13,290 bases of DNA from Actinomycetota bacterium (GCA_023379515.1 JAMCQQ010000337.1:1-13290); one strand, 5' to 3'. Positions 1 through 7,235 are shown, counted from the first letter of the stretch. Program-made: numbers and translations. The notes: generated by a model not told the origin, from the letters alone.

Positions 1-26
1 GCTCCCAAATTTTTTTATGATCTTTT
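1..26 (+). repeat. 26-nt perfect inverted repeat, left arm (window edge)
   Basis: Bases 1-26 are the exact reverse complement of 333-358, with a spacer of about 306 bp, and the match ends at base 27. Both arms lie inside the same coding frame but are read in opposite sense. Starting exactly at base 1 suggests a contig end. Confidence 0.85.
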
Positions 27-1885
27 CTTGAAAGCTTAATCTCGTACAAGCCCAGAAGTTCATTTTTGCCATATAAATCCTGGAACTGATCGCTGCCTGT
101 CTTTCCTCCGGGCTCTTTTTCTTTATCATTTAATTCAATTTTATCCCATGTACCTTTGCCAACTACCTCGTAACCCGTATTCTTAAACATGAATTCCATT
201 GTAAATTCATCTATCCTATCACCTGTCCTGTCAACAGTTTTTTCTCCGGTAAATGACTTTAGAAAACCTCTGTTTTCAGGTACGGAAAAGAATAAAAGTC
301 CATCAGATTTGAGTTTCATTCCAACCACATTTAAAAGATCATAAAAAAATTTGGGAGCAATTTTCTTAAATGTGTTGTTTATTATTACACCATCAAACCT
401 GGTCCTGCTCATTATTTTTGATTTTAAGATGCCAATCTTATCAAGAGCCCCCAGATCGGTTTTTAAATTATCCTGGTCTCTGTCAACTTCCAGATAAAAT
501 ACTTTACCGATTTCCTCTCCTTTTAACATGCTCTTATCCTGTTGTAAATCCGAAGTTATAACAAGTATATTGGTTGTACCGCTGAAATTGGATTTTATCA
601 AGTTTGAAATCTTGCTGTTTTGAACATCGATTAATTCCATTATTTTCTTTTTATCAGAAGCATAATCTGCTTCAAGGCAATAATTAATAAGCGGTTTCGA
701 AACATTTTCCCAGTAAAACCTAGGCGTTATCTTTTCAAGATTTTTCCTGTAGATATCTTTCAGGCTTCTGTTGGTCAGAATGCTTTCAATAACTCTTGCA
801 AGCTGATGGGTGTTCTCATATTTCACTATCTCGCCAATATTTTCATCTTTTACCATTTTTGCAATTGAATCACCTTCTGTAGTTATTATAGGAAGCTTGG
901 CCCATATATAGTCCATCACTCTAGTCCTATAGGCAAATTCTGTCTCTATTTTTTCCTGATGGATTGAGAGACCCGCATTCGATTCGAGAAGAAAATTTTG
1001 CCTTATTCCGTAAGGTGTCCATTCGTTGAAAAATACAAATTTGTCATACAGATCCAGTTCCTTGCTTAAATTTATCGCATCAATGCATTTTTTCATCTCC
1101 GGCAGTTTAGGGTCAGGGTGCTTTATTCCGCTGAATACAAGCTTTATGTCCTTCCTGTTTCTCGTTATCTCCCATATTGCTTTGATGACTGTTATCGGAT
1201 CCAGCCAGTTCCAAATGCCTCCACCCCATAATATAATCAGATCATCGTCCTTAATAGAAGGCATAAACTTTCTTATACCCTCACCTGTGTGCTGGGGAGG
1301 TGTGGAAGGGATTCCGAAAGGTACTATATCAATTAGTTTTTTTAGTGTATCGTCCCAGTCATAGTTGAATGGATTTATTCTGCCCATTGCATTCAGCATA
1401 CCCAGCCAATAGTCTCTTTGTTTTTCACTGGCGCATATGAAAAAGTCACCAATAGTGAGCTGAAATTTTAAAAGATCTATATTGCTTTTATCAATACGCA
1501 TCCTTTCGGCCATATTATTATTCCTGAACATCTCAAGACTCTCAAGATTGAAAGGATTATAGAGATCAACTATTATCTTACCTTTATAATTTTTTAAAAA
1601 TGGGAAGTAATGAAGAATGTGCCCTTGGATAAGTATGACATCTGAAATTTCAGTATATCTTTTCAGAGTTTTATAATTGCCGGTATCATAGGTTGCTGCT
1701 CTGAAACCTTCGGTATTTATATCGATTCTATTCGGAGCTGCCAGAGTAACATCAATATAATTTGACAGAGTTTTAGCGAACTCATAAAATCTGATACCAG
1801 GGCCGGCCATCTGCTTGCCTATAATATCATAGCTTATTATAAGCAGCCTGACGTTGCCCTTTTTTCCTTCAAACTCAATATCCAT
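1..1885 (-). CDS. GT-B glycosyltransferase fused to a methyltransferase-like domain (3' end outside window)
   Basis: An open frame of 628 codons without a stop, read from ATG at 1885 to the window edge, where it is cut. The start has a good ribosome binding site (AGGAG, 1895-1891) 5 nt upstream. Residues about 11-180 look like the N-terminal Rossmann half of a GT-B enzyme (VRLLIISYD, then GPGIRFYEFAKTL). Residues about 181-400 look like the GT1/GT4-type C-terminal half: PFGIPSTPP, DDLIILWGGGIWNWLDP, HQEKIETEFAYRTRVMDY and the nucleotide-sugar region KLPIITTEGDS. Residues about 437-620 resemble the late half of a class I SAM methyltransferase (FDGVIINNTFKKIAPKFF, then LKSDGLLFFSVPE), but no GxGxG SAM loop is seen, so activity is doubtful. 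Last gene of a leftward operon, 37 nt after the GT2 stop. Probably a cytosolic enzyme of surface-glycan assembly; sugar and acceptor unknown. Its last residues (about 620-628) lie in an inverted repeat that may be an assembly artefact. Confidence 0.85.
   Translation of the reverse strand, partial: MDIEFEGKKGNVRLLIISYDIIGKQMAGPGIRFYEFAKTLSNYIDVTLAAPNRIDINTEGFRAATYDTGNYKTLKRYTEISDVILIQGHILHYFPFLKNYKGKIIVDLYNPFNLESLEMFRNNNMAERMRIDKSNIDLLKFQLTIGDFFICASEKQRDYWLGMLNAMGRINPFNYDWDDTLKKLIDIVPFGIPSTPPQHTGEGIRKFMPSIKDDDLIILWGGGIWNWLDPITVIKAIWEITRNRKDIKLVFSGIKHPDPKLPEMKKCIDAINLSKELDLYDKFVFFNEWTPYGIRQNFLLESNAGLSIHQEKIETEFAYRTRVMDYIWAKLPIITTEGDSIAKMVKDENIGEIVKYENTHQLARVIESILTNRSLKDIYRKNLEKITPRFYWENVSKPLINYCLEADYASDKKKIMELIDVQNSKISNLIKSNFSGTTNILVITSDLQQDKSMLKGEEIGKVFYLEVDRDQDNLKTDLGALDKIGILKSKIMSRTRFDGVIINNTFKKIAPKFFYDLLNVVGMKLKSDGLLFFSVPENRGFLKSFTGEKTVDRTGDRIDEFTMEFMFKNTGYEVVGKGTWDKIELNDKEKEPGGKTGSDQFQDLYGKNELLGLYEIKLSRKDHKKIWE
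333..358 (-). repeat. 26-nt perfect inverted repeat, right arm
   Basis: Reverse complement of 1-26. In the gene sense this arm encodes APKFFYDLL of the methyltransferase-like domain, which fits the domain well, so this is probably the genuine copy. Confidence 0.85.
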
Positions 1886-1890
1886 AAATT

Positions 1891-1895
1891 CTCCT
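1891..1895 (-). promoter_or_regulatory. Ribosome binding site AGGAG for the GT-B/methyltransferase-like gene
   Basis: AGGAG on the minus strand, 5 nt before the ATG at 1885. It is the clearest Shine-Dalgarno sequence in the window and fixes this start; most other genes here have weak or no such motif. Confidence 0.7.
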
Positions 1896-1922
1896 AATTT
1901 AAAGTAAATTATTAAAATTATA

Positions 1923-2948
1923 TCAAAAAAATTTTAATTTGCTTATTATTAAATAATTTCTGATTTTGACAATCAAATTGCAGATTAAAAACAATAAATT
2001 ATAAAAATATGCATAAAAAAGAGCCCTTTTTTGTTTTTTTGCCGCGGCAGTCTTGAGCCATCTCAACTCTTCTCTTATAAAAAGCACAAAAAAATCCCTG
2101 AAGCTATAGTTAATAATCGCGCATCTTATGCGGTTCTTATGATAATATTCATAAAACTTACTGCTGAATTTCTCGATGGAACCGCCTTCAAAATGCCATG
2201 CAGTTGAATCAGGATTGACAAAAATTTTTAAGGCTAGTTTTTTCAGTTTAAGGCAGTAATCCAGTTCTTCAAAATATAAGGGCCTGTAACCTGAATCAAA
2301 TCCTCCAAGCGTCCTGAAATACTTCATTTTTGTAGCAAAAAGGGCACCGGTAACATATTGTGTCTCTTTCAAAAATTCCGTTGGATCCTTGGGATGCATC
2401 CGGTAAGATAGTGACATATCTTGCAGAACTTCACTCTGTTGGGAATGAAAAGTCAGAAAATTATCTTTGAAATTACCGCCTGCATGCTGAATTGATTTGC
2501 CCTCATAGTCAAAGATAATTCCTCCCACGGCACCTGCATTTCTTTTATTGTCTCTGTAAGAATATTTCTCAAAAGGCTTAATTAAATTATCCAATGCCGC
2601 TTCTTCGAGACATAAATCAGGATTCAGGAGAATAAGATATTCAATTTGCATCGCTTGTTTGGGCATGTCAATCAGCTTCTGCCGATTCTCCAAACGAACT
2701 ACGTGGTTTACCGCAGCAGCAAAGCCAATATTTTTATTTAATTTTATTAATTTGAAATTAGCACTGTTAATTTTTTTTGAAGAGCTTACGAATTGGTTGA
2801 TCTTATTTATAGTCAGATCTTTGGAGTTATTATCCACAACTGCCAAAAACCACCTGTTAAAACCGGAAGACTCAATAGATCCAAGGCATTTTTCAATGAA
2901 AGCCTCACTATTGAAGGTAACAACAATTATCAATGTGTTTATTTCCAT
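1923..2948 (-). CDS. GT2-family glycosyltransferase (rhamnosyltransferase-like)
   Basis: 341 aa from ATG at 2948. The frame stays open upstream to a TTG at 2966, but the GT2 fold begins right at MEINTLIIVVTFNS, so the ATG is preferred; the Shine-Dalgarno is weak. It has the GT-A/GT2 signature in order: VVTFNS (9-14), VVDNNSKD (37-44), NKNIGFAAAVNH (71-82), LILLNPD with the metal/nucleotide-binding NPD (109-111), VTGALFATK (199-207), and GGFDSGYRPLYFEELDYCLK with the catalytic-base-like EELD (227-230), then WHFEGGS (251-257). The C-terminal ~60 residues are hydrophobic and basic and could lie on the membrane. This layout is typical of WbbL-like enzymes that add rhamnose or a related sugar to a polyprenyl-linked O-antigen or capsule chain; the actual sugar is not readable. 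It starts 20 nt after the preceding GT-B stop, so it is very likely cotranscribed. Confidence 0.9.
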   Translation of the reverse strand: MEINTLIIVVTFNSEAFIEKCLGSIESSGFNRWFLAVVDNNSKDLTINKINQFVSSSKKINSANFKLIKLNKNIGFAAAVNHVVRLENRQKLIDMPKQAMQIEYLILLNPDLCLEEAALDNLIKPFEKYSYRDNKRNAGAVGGIIFDYEGKSIQHAGGNFKDNFLTFHSQQSEVLQDMSLSYRMHPKDPTEFLKETQYVTGALFATKMKYFRTLGGFDSGYRPLYFEELDYCLKLKKLALKIFVNPDSTAWHFEGGSIEKFSSKFYEYYHKNRIRCAIINYSFRDFFVLFIREELRWLKTAAAKKQKRALFYAYFYNLLFLICNLIVKIRNYLIISKLKFF

Positions 2949-2960
2949 AAATTTCCATAA
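2941..2960. repeat. Perfect 10-bp tandem duplication at the GT2 start codon
   Basis: ATTTCCATAA occurs twice back to back (2941-2950 and 2951-2960). On the coding strand this gives two ATGs 10 bp apart. The one at 2948 is in frame with the GT2 gene; the one at 2958 is out of frame and opens only a short reading frame. Confidence 0.8.
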
Positions 2961-2968
2961 TAACAAAA

Positions 2969-4468
2969 TTATTTAAAAATCTTTCGCTTTGCAATTTTCG
3001 CATATGTGTAAAACCGGTATATCAGTTTTTTCTTTACAATTGATTCCAGTTCTTTTATCTGCCTATCTTTTTCCGCTATCATATGGCTCTGCCCCGCAAC
3101 TATTCTGTCAAGGTTCCTGGCAGCTTCATCCTTATCGAGGAGTACTTTAACCTCCTTACCTTTATCCGGTGCAAACAAAGGATCCCAAACCCAATTCTGA
3201 AGAGCCTGTGTGGTAATATCAAAGCTGAAATGTCTTTTGCCAAAATTTTCACCCTTAATTCCGATTTCTTTAACTTCATCCCTGTGGCTTGCAAGATATA
3301 TGATTTTTTCACTTAAATCTTTTGCGTCCCCCGGTTTAAAAGTATAGCCAATTTTTTCCTGTTCCATTATTTCCGTAAGCTCACATACATTCGAAGACAG
3401 CACAGCAAGTCCAGCTCTCATCCAATCAAGAATCCTGCTCTTGCTTCCAAGCCTGACTTCATAAATATTTTTGTCTATATTTACGCCAATGTCTGCTTCA
3501 AAAAAATAATTAGGCACATCTTCTCCTGCAATCCATCCATTCATTATAAAGTTACTGGCGAACTTGCTGTGCTCTATCATAGAAAGAAACCGGGGGTAGG
3601 TTTTTAAATCCTGTTCGGGAATTTCCCCCCCTGTTGAAACAAACCTTATCTTAGGATTCTTCTCCATCGACAAGACCAGCCCTTCAAATAAAGTATCTAC
3701 ATCGGTCCAGGTATTGTATCCGCCTGTCCAGAGGATAACAAAATCATCGGCAGATATACCATTCCTGCCTCTGATTACATTTTTTTTGTGAACAAATTTT
3801 TCAGCAGGCATTCCGCATGGAATGGTATTTACAAAATCATAGCCAGATGTATACTTGTTCAACCTCCCGGCGGTCCCGAGTTCTCCAACCAGGGCATAAC
3901 CCTGCCTGTCAGATACAGAAGAAAATACATCCGCAATTGTGATTATATTGTATTCACTGTGCCAGTAATGGAACAGGCATTTGTCATCATCATCCATAAA
4001 GGCTCTTGCCTGAGCCTCGGCCATAACGTGTCCAAAAAGATCCGACCAAAAAGGAATTGATTTTGACTGGCTGCTTGCAAAATGCATCAGTCCTGCAGCA
4101 ATAAAGGACGGGTAAAAACTGCATCCAACGACGGCCTCGGGTTCAAATTCTAATAATATCTCTTTTAAAACTTCGATGTTTTCGAAGTCATCTTTTTTTA
4201 AGATATTGTAATCAAATTCATAAGAAGGATCCTTGCCTTTTTTAACAACAAACTTCTTCTGGTATAATGACTTGAAATCTTCGGGATATGCAGAAGGAAT
4301 TGCATAATTGCATGCGCATATTTTATGACCATTCCGAATGAGGGGTTCCAGGAACTGCCAGGTTCTTATGCCTGTCCCATAAACTTTTCTGTCATTTTCA
4401 AACGGAAGCGGGCTCATGCCCAGTACGAGTATTTTGCGATTCTTTCTTCTGTCTGTTGTTTTAGCCAA
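2969..4468 (-). CDS. GT-B glycosyltransferase (group 1/GT4-like) with coiled-coil C-terminal tail
   Basis: 499 aa from TTG at 4468. An in-frame TAG lies only a few codons upstream and no ATG or GTG precedes the TTG. The first internal ATG (residue 18) would cut through the first Rossmann strand (KILVLGMSPLPF), so TTG is the best start. N-terminal half: KILVLGMSPLPF, then GTGIRTWQFLEPLIRNGH. C-terminal half: IPCGMPAEKF, DDFVILWTGGYNTWTDVDTL, FVSTGGEIPE, the helix ADIGVNIDKNIYEVRLGSKS and LDWMRAGLAVLSS, the usual GT-B donor-site region. Residues about 444-499 form a charged coiled coil (IAEKDRQIKELESI) ending in a basic aromatic helix (YRFYTYAKIAKRKIF), common in polysaccharide-assembly GTs and probably for partner or membrane contact. 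It shares motif order with the GT-B half of the gene ending at position 1, so the two look like diverged paralogues. First gene of the operon; acceptor and sugar unknown. Confidence 0.88.
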   Translation of the reverse strand: MAKTTDRRKNRKILVLGMSPLPFENDRKVYGTGIRTWQFLEPLIRNGHKICACNYAIPSAYPEDFKSLYQKKFVVKKGKDPSYEFDYNILKKDDFENIEVLKEILLEFEPEAVVGCSFYPSFIAAGLMHFASSQSKSIPFWSDLFGHVMAEAQARAFMDDDDKCLFHYWHSEYNIITIADVFSSVSDRQGYALVGELGTAGRLNKYTSGYDFVNTIPCGMPAEKFVHKKNVIRGRNGISADDFVILWTGGYNTWTDVDTLFEGLVLSMEKNPKIRFVSTGGEIPEQDLKTYPRFLSMIEHSKFASNFIMNGWIAGEDVPNYFFEADIGVNIDKNIYEVRLGSKSRILDWMRAGLAVLSSNVCELTEIMEQEKIGYTFKPGDAKDLSEKIIYLASHRDEVKEIGIKGENFGKRHFSFDITTQALQNWVWDPLFAPDKGKEVKVLLDKDEAARNLDRIVAGQSHMIAEKDRQIKELESIVKKKLIYRFYTYAKIAKRKIFK

Positions 4469-4492
4469 TTTTATATGTATAGGCTGCTAAGT

Positions 4493-4521
4493 TTGATTTA
4501 AGACTTGTTTTATTATATATT
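4493..4521 (+). promoter_or_regulatory. Candidate sigma-70 promoter for the propeller-protein gene
   Basis: TTGATT (4493-4498), 17-nt spacer, TATATT (4516-4521), about 50 nt before the ATG at 4572. Its -10 overlaps the -10 of the opposing promoter, so the two could not be occupied at once. Confidence 0.4.
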
Positions 4522-4541
4522 TACTAAACCAAAAAAATCAA
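4512..4541 (-). promoter_or_regulatory. Candidate sigma-70 promoter for the leftward glycosyltransferase operon
   Basis: On the minus strand: TTGATT (4541-4536), 18-nt spacer, then consensus TATAAT (4517-4512), about 44 nt before the TTG start at 4468. The region is AT-rich, so chance matches are possible. Confidence 0.5.
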
Positions 4542-4571
4542 TAAATTGTGAAATTGTAAAAATCAAGCTTA

Positions 4572-6383
4572 ATGAGAATAATTACCATAATATTAATTGT
4601 CTTGTTTGCATTTGTAAGTATTTTCTTTGGGGTCATCCTTATAAAGAAAGCTATAAATGCAAAAGGAACTGCGCCTGCAGGTGCAATTGACACTGGCATC
4701 GGAGAAACTTCGGCTGCTTCAACATCGTCAGTGTCGGGTACTTCAGAATCAGCAGTTGAAGCAACAAGTGCCGAAACTACACCGGAAACTTTAAGCGAAA
4801 ACATAGAAAAGATAGAAATATATCTGGACGGAGATAAGGGAAACGGTACCTTTCTAGGCAATGCGGATATTGGCCTTCCTTCAAATGATGCTGCTTTGAT
4901 CTATGGGCAGGAATTTACAAATTTTGGATTTGACCTGAAAAACCAGGAGAAAAAGTTCATCTTTGAACCCGCAACCCCGCATTCGCTTTATATTTACACA
5001 TTTATCCCTGCATATGGATGGGAATATGTTAAAAAAGAATTCACCGTACCCGGAGATCCTGTAACTTCTGAAAGCATAAGGATGTCTGTAGACAGCATAT
5101 CAGACAATGAAACTATTACTATAGACAAGCTAAAGGAAGTGAGGGTTTCGGGATGGGCAGCTGACACCAGTGTAGGTGAAAATACCGGGATAAATAAAGT
5201 GGAAGTTTTTCTGGATGGCCCGAGAAATTTTGGAAAGCTTTTGGGTCAGGCTCAATATGGGCTTGAGAGAATAGATGTCGGCGATGCATTTGGAAATGCA
5301 AATTATAATCTTAGCGGTTACTCGCTTACTTTTGATGCAAGCTCCCTTGAACAAGGGTCATCACACAAGTTATATATTTATGCATATTCCCCCCAAGGGA
5401 CCCATCAATACCTTACAAGAAATATTATAATTGAAGGCTCCAGTAAAGAATCAAATTCAATTATTTCTGCAGATGTAAACATAAATCTGGAAAGTATTGA
5501 AGTAAAAGGCTGGGCAATAAATAAGAATTTTATAGAAAAAGGGATCCCCAGGTTAACTAATATTGAATATACAGTAAAAAAAATAGTCTTTGTTTCAAAT
5601 AAAAGTGGAAATGAAGATATCTTCAGCATGAATCTTGACGGCTCTGAATTAACCCAGCTCACAGATGATCCGGGAAGCGACCAGTATCCTTCGGCTTCGC
5701 CCGACGGTAAAAAAATTGCCTATTCTGCAACTGTTGGCGGCACATGGCAGATAGTCGTTATGAACTGGGACGGTTCCGGTAAACAGCAAATTACCTCCGG
5801 CCCTTACCGGCATGGTTTTCCAACCTGGTCCTTTGATGGAAAATATATATTCCTGGAAATTTTTATTGATGATAACTGGGAAATTTACAGGATGGACAGC
5901 GACGGCGGCAATTTGAAAAGACTGACAAACAATCCGGGAATAGATGATTGGCACCCGGCAGCCCATCCTTTTGAATATAAGGTCATTTATGAATCGGGCC
6001 CTTCAGGAAGAGAAGATATCTTTATAATTGATGCAAATGGCGAAAACATGAGACAAATAACCAAATCCGATAGAAGACACAGGGTTCCAAAATTTTTAAT
6101 CGATGGCTACAATATAATATTCATGGGTTTTGATGATAATAACCTGCCTCAGGTTTTTATGATAGATATCAATGGAGAAAATCTCGTACAGTTAACAAAT
6201 GTACCCGGAGGCGCAGGCATACCAAGTGCCTCACCGGATAACAAATTTATTGCTTATGGCGGACGGCCGGATGGTAATGATGATATATTTATTATGAATA
6301 TGGATGGTTCCGGTATTGCCCGGCTTACCAATATACCTGGTGATGATTGGGGTCCGGTATTTCTTTATCAGATAAAGGAATAA
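4572..6383 (+). CDS. Membrane-anchored protein with GWA-type Ig-like modules and six-bladed TolB-like propeller
   Basis: 603 aa. Residues 1-25 form an uncleaved signal anchor (MRIITIILIVLFAFVSIFFG), followed by a Ser/Thr/Ala-rich linker (about 33-76), so the rest is outside the membrane. Two related beta modules follow: about 78-161 (IEIYLDGD, then SLYIYTFIPAYGW) and about 168-288, which has the VSGWAAD, KVEVFLDG, AQYGLERIDVGDAF and HKLYIYAYSP pattern of bacterial Ig-like GWALD repeats. A third module starts (VNINLESIEVKGWAIN, about 302-317) but stops after about 38 residues. Residues 336-603 hold six PD40/WD40-like blades of about 44 residues, with repeats such as DIFSMNLDGSELTQLT, PSASPDG and DIFIMNMDGSGIARLT, as in TolB and DPP-IV N-terminal propellers. 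No peptidase or other catalytic domain follows, so it is probably a binding or scaffold protein. No Shine-Dalgarno sequence is evident. Divergent from the GT operon and 21 nt from the convergent gene at 6405. Confidence 0.85.
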   Translation: MRIITIILIVLFAFVSIFFGVILIKKAINAKGTAPAGAIDTGIGETSAASTSSVSGTSESAVEATSAETTPETLSENIEKIEIYLDGDKGNGTFLGNADIGLPSNDAALIYGQEFTNFGFDLKNQEKKFIFEPATPHSLYIYTFIPAYGWEYVKKEFTVPGDPVTSESIRMSVDSISDNETITIDKLKEVRVSGWAADTSVGENTGINKVEVFLDGPRNFGKLLGQAQYGLERIDVGDAFGNANYNLSGYSLTFDASSLEQGSSHKLYIYAYSPQGTHQYLTRNIIIEGSSKESNSIISADVNINLESIEVKGWAINKNFIEKGIPRLTNIEYTVKKIVFVSNKSGNEDIFSMNLDGSELTQLTDDPGSDQYPSASPDGKKIAYSATVGGTWQIVVMNWDGSGKQQITSGPYRHGFPTWSFDGKYIFLEIFIDDNWEIYRMDSDGGNLKRLTNNPGIDDWHPAAHPFEYKVIYESGPSGREDIFIIDANGENMRQITKSDRRHRVPKFLIDGYNIIFMGFDDNNLPQVFMIDINGENLVQLTNVPGGAGIPSASPDNKFIAYGGRPDGNDDIFIMNMDGSGIARLTNIPGDDWGPVFLYQIKE

Positions 6384-6404
6384 AAATTTGCCGTTGCCAT
6401 CTGC

Positions 6405-6884
6405 TTAAAAAAGCCGGGGTGTCCTTGCAAGCGTGTAAATTATTTCATGCTTCAGCTTCTTTTTAAAGCTTAATCTCACCGAAACTCCAATTGCAAAACC
6501 AAACCACAGCGTCCAGATTATCTGCCTTGAGAAGAAATAAAAGGCTGCTTCACTTATCTGCCTGCTTGAGTTAAAAAGTTTTGTCACAAAGAAATTAATG
6601 ACCGGCGCCGGAGAAAGAACCAGAAAAATAAAAGGCAGGATTCCAACAATCAAAAGCATCCTATAGTCAAAAAAACTTTTCTCAATGTGTAACCGCAGTG
6701 ATAATGAAACTATCAAGCCAATAAGGAACCCGACTATTATCAGATCCAGGATTTTTAAAAAACTGAGCCAGCCGCCGCCTACATTTAAATTGCCAAAAAG
6801 TCCCATTATATTCTCATAATAGGCATATATAAGCAGGTAAAGCATTGTATTAATAAAAGTTATAACTATTAAAAAAATTCTCAT
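6405..6884 (-). CDS. Small four-helix integral membrane protein, function unknown
   Basis: 159 aa from ATG at 6884; no Shine-Dalgarno seen. It has four hydrophobic segments at about residues 3-23, 43-65, 74-100 and 117-138, and a basic C-terminal tail (SFKKKLKHE). A Gly-rich loop (NVGGGWLSF) lies between helices 1 and 2, and a proline-containing stretch (LSPAPVINFF) near the end of helix 3. I do not recognise the family. Composition and length fit a real membrane protein rather than a chance frame, since no competing frame of similar quality covers it. Its stop is 21 nt from the convergent propeller-protein stop, with no obvious terminator hairpin between them. Upstream lies the first 226-bp mobile element. 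A role in the neighbouring glycan or export functions would be guesswork. Confidence 0.7.
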   Translation of the reverse strand: MRIFLIVITFINTMLYLLIYAYYENIMGLFGNLNVGGGWLSFLKILDLIIVGFLIGLIVSLSLRLHIEKSFFDYRMLLIVGILPFIFLVLSPAPVINFFVTKLFNSSRQISEAAFYFFSRQIIWTLWFGFAIGVSVRLSFKKKLKHEIIYTLARTPRLF

Positions 6885-6910
6885 AATAAAAAATTAAAAT
6901 TAAAATTATT

Positions 6911-6940
6911 TATATTCTAGAAATTACAGGTATCGTTCAA
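6911..6940 (-). promoter_or_regulatory. Weak candidate promoter for the small membrane protein
   Basis: Minus strand TTGAAC (6940-6935), 18-nt spacer, AATATA (6916-6911), about 27 nt before the start at 6884. It is a weak match in AT-rich DNA. The rest of 6885-7000 shows nothing else I can name. Confidence 0.25.
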
Positions 6941-7000
6941 GACAATTACGAATAACCAATTTAATTTTATATCATAAAGCAGCCAATAATAAAAGCTTAA

Positions 7001-7009
7001 CCGAATTTT
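7001..7009. repeat. 9-bp target-site duplication of copy 1, left
   Basis: CCGAATTTT, repeated exactly at 7236-7244 on the other side of the element. Confidence 0.8.
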
Positions 7010-7235
7010 GTTAGCATTTAAAATTTCGTGATAGCAATAAAGAAGAATCTTAAGAGCCATGATGGGTATTTCGAAAACACGCAGGCTTTTCCCCGGCGAG
7101 TAAAAGCCAGCTCAGTTTCAGGCTTCGCTCTCCTCCCGGAGGAGGAACCATGCCCGCTTAAGCCTTCAAATGGTTTTCTCAATACCCATCCTGGCTTATC
7201 AATTTATTTTTTATCATGAAATTTTATATGCTTCC
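7010..7235. mobile_element. MITE-like element, copy 1 (226 bp, 9-bp target duplication)
   Basis: A 226-bp non-coding element filling most of the 6885-7243 gap. Its ends form 24-bp imperfect terminal inverted repeats (7010-7033 and 7212-7235, 20/24 matching; shared core TAAAATTTC and TGATA). It is flanked by a perfect 9-bp direct repeat, CCGAATTTT, at 7001-7009 and 7236-7244; such target duplications are left by DDE transposases. The inside is GC-richer than the AT-rich surroundings. It carries no transposase, so it would be moved in trans; the parent family is not identifiable here (9-bp duplications occur in several IS groups). A 63-codon GTG frame crosses it (7028-7219) but is not conserved in copy 2 and is not called. 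The right target duplication touches the stop codon of the deacetylase gene (7246-7244), so insertion occurred just past that gene without breaking it. Confidence 0.88.
7056..7195 (+). repeat. 140-bp structured core of copy 1 (reference orientation), bounded by inner inverted repeats
   Basis: The core is bounded by GCCATGATGGGTATT at 7056-7070 and the complement of GCCAGGATGGGTATT at 7181-7195. The match extends to 20/23 positions (7056-7078 against 7173-7195). Inside are two clean stem-loops. GGCTTTT (7084-7090) pairs with AAAAGCC (7102-7108) over an 11-nt loop, and CTCCTCC (7130-7136) pairs with GGAGGAG (7138-7144). Its reverse complement occurs at 9433-9572 with only two differences. Confidence 0.85.

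Noticed and set aside
1026..1364. 112-codon plus-strand frame inside the fused glycosyltransferase
   Set aside because: The minus-strand frame reads through without a stop and carries GT-B motifs here; the plus frame is a shadow.
3083..3316. Open frames opposing or shifted within the GT-B gene (also 3100-3312 and 3788-4060)
   Set aside because: The GT-B frame has clear family motifs throughout; these have low-complexity, motif-free translations.
6384..6404. Bidirectional terminator between the two convergent stops
   Set aside because: No stem-loop with a following T-run could be found in these 21 bases; termination must use other signals.
7028..7219. 63-codon GTG-start open frame across element copy 1
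   Set aside because: It runs through terminal repeats and hairpins. The equivalent start in copy 2 (9405) reaches a stop within about 15 codons because its core is inverted, so the frame is not conserved.
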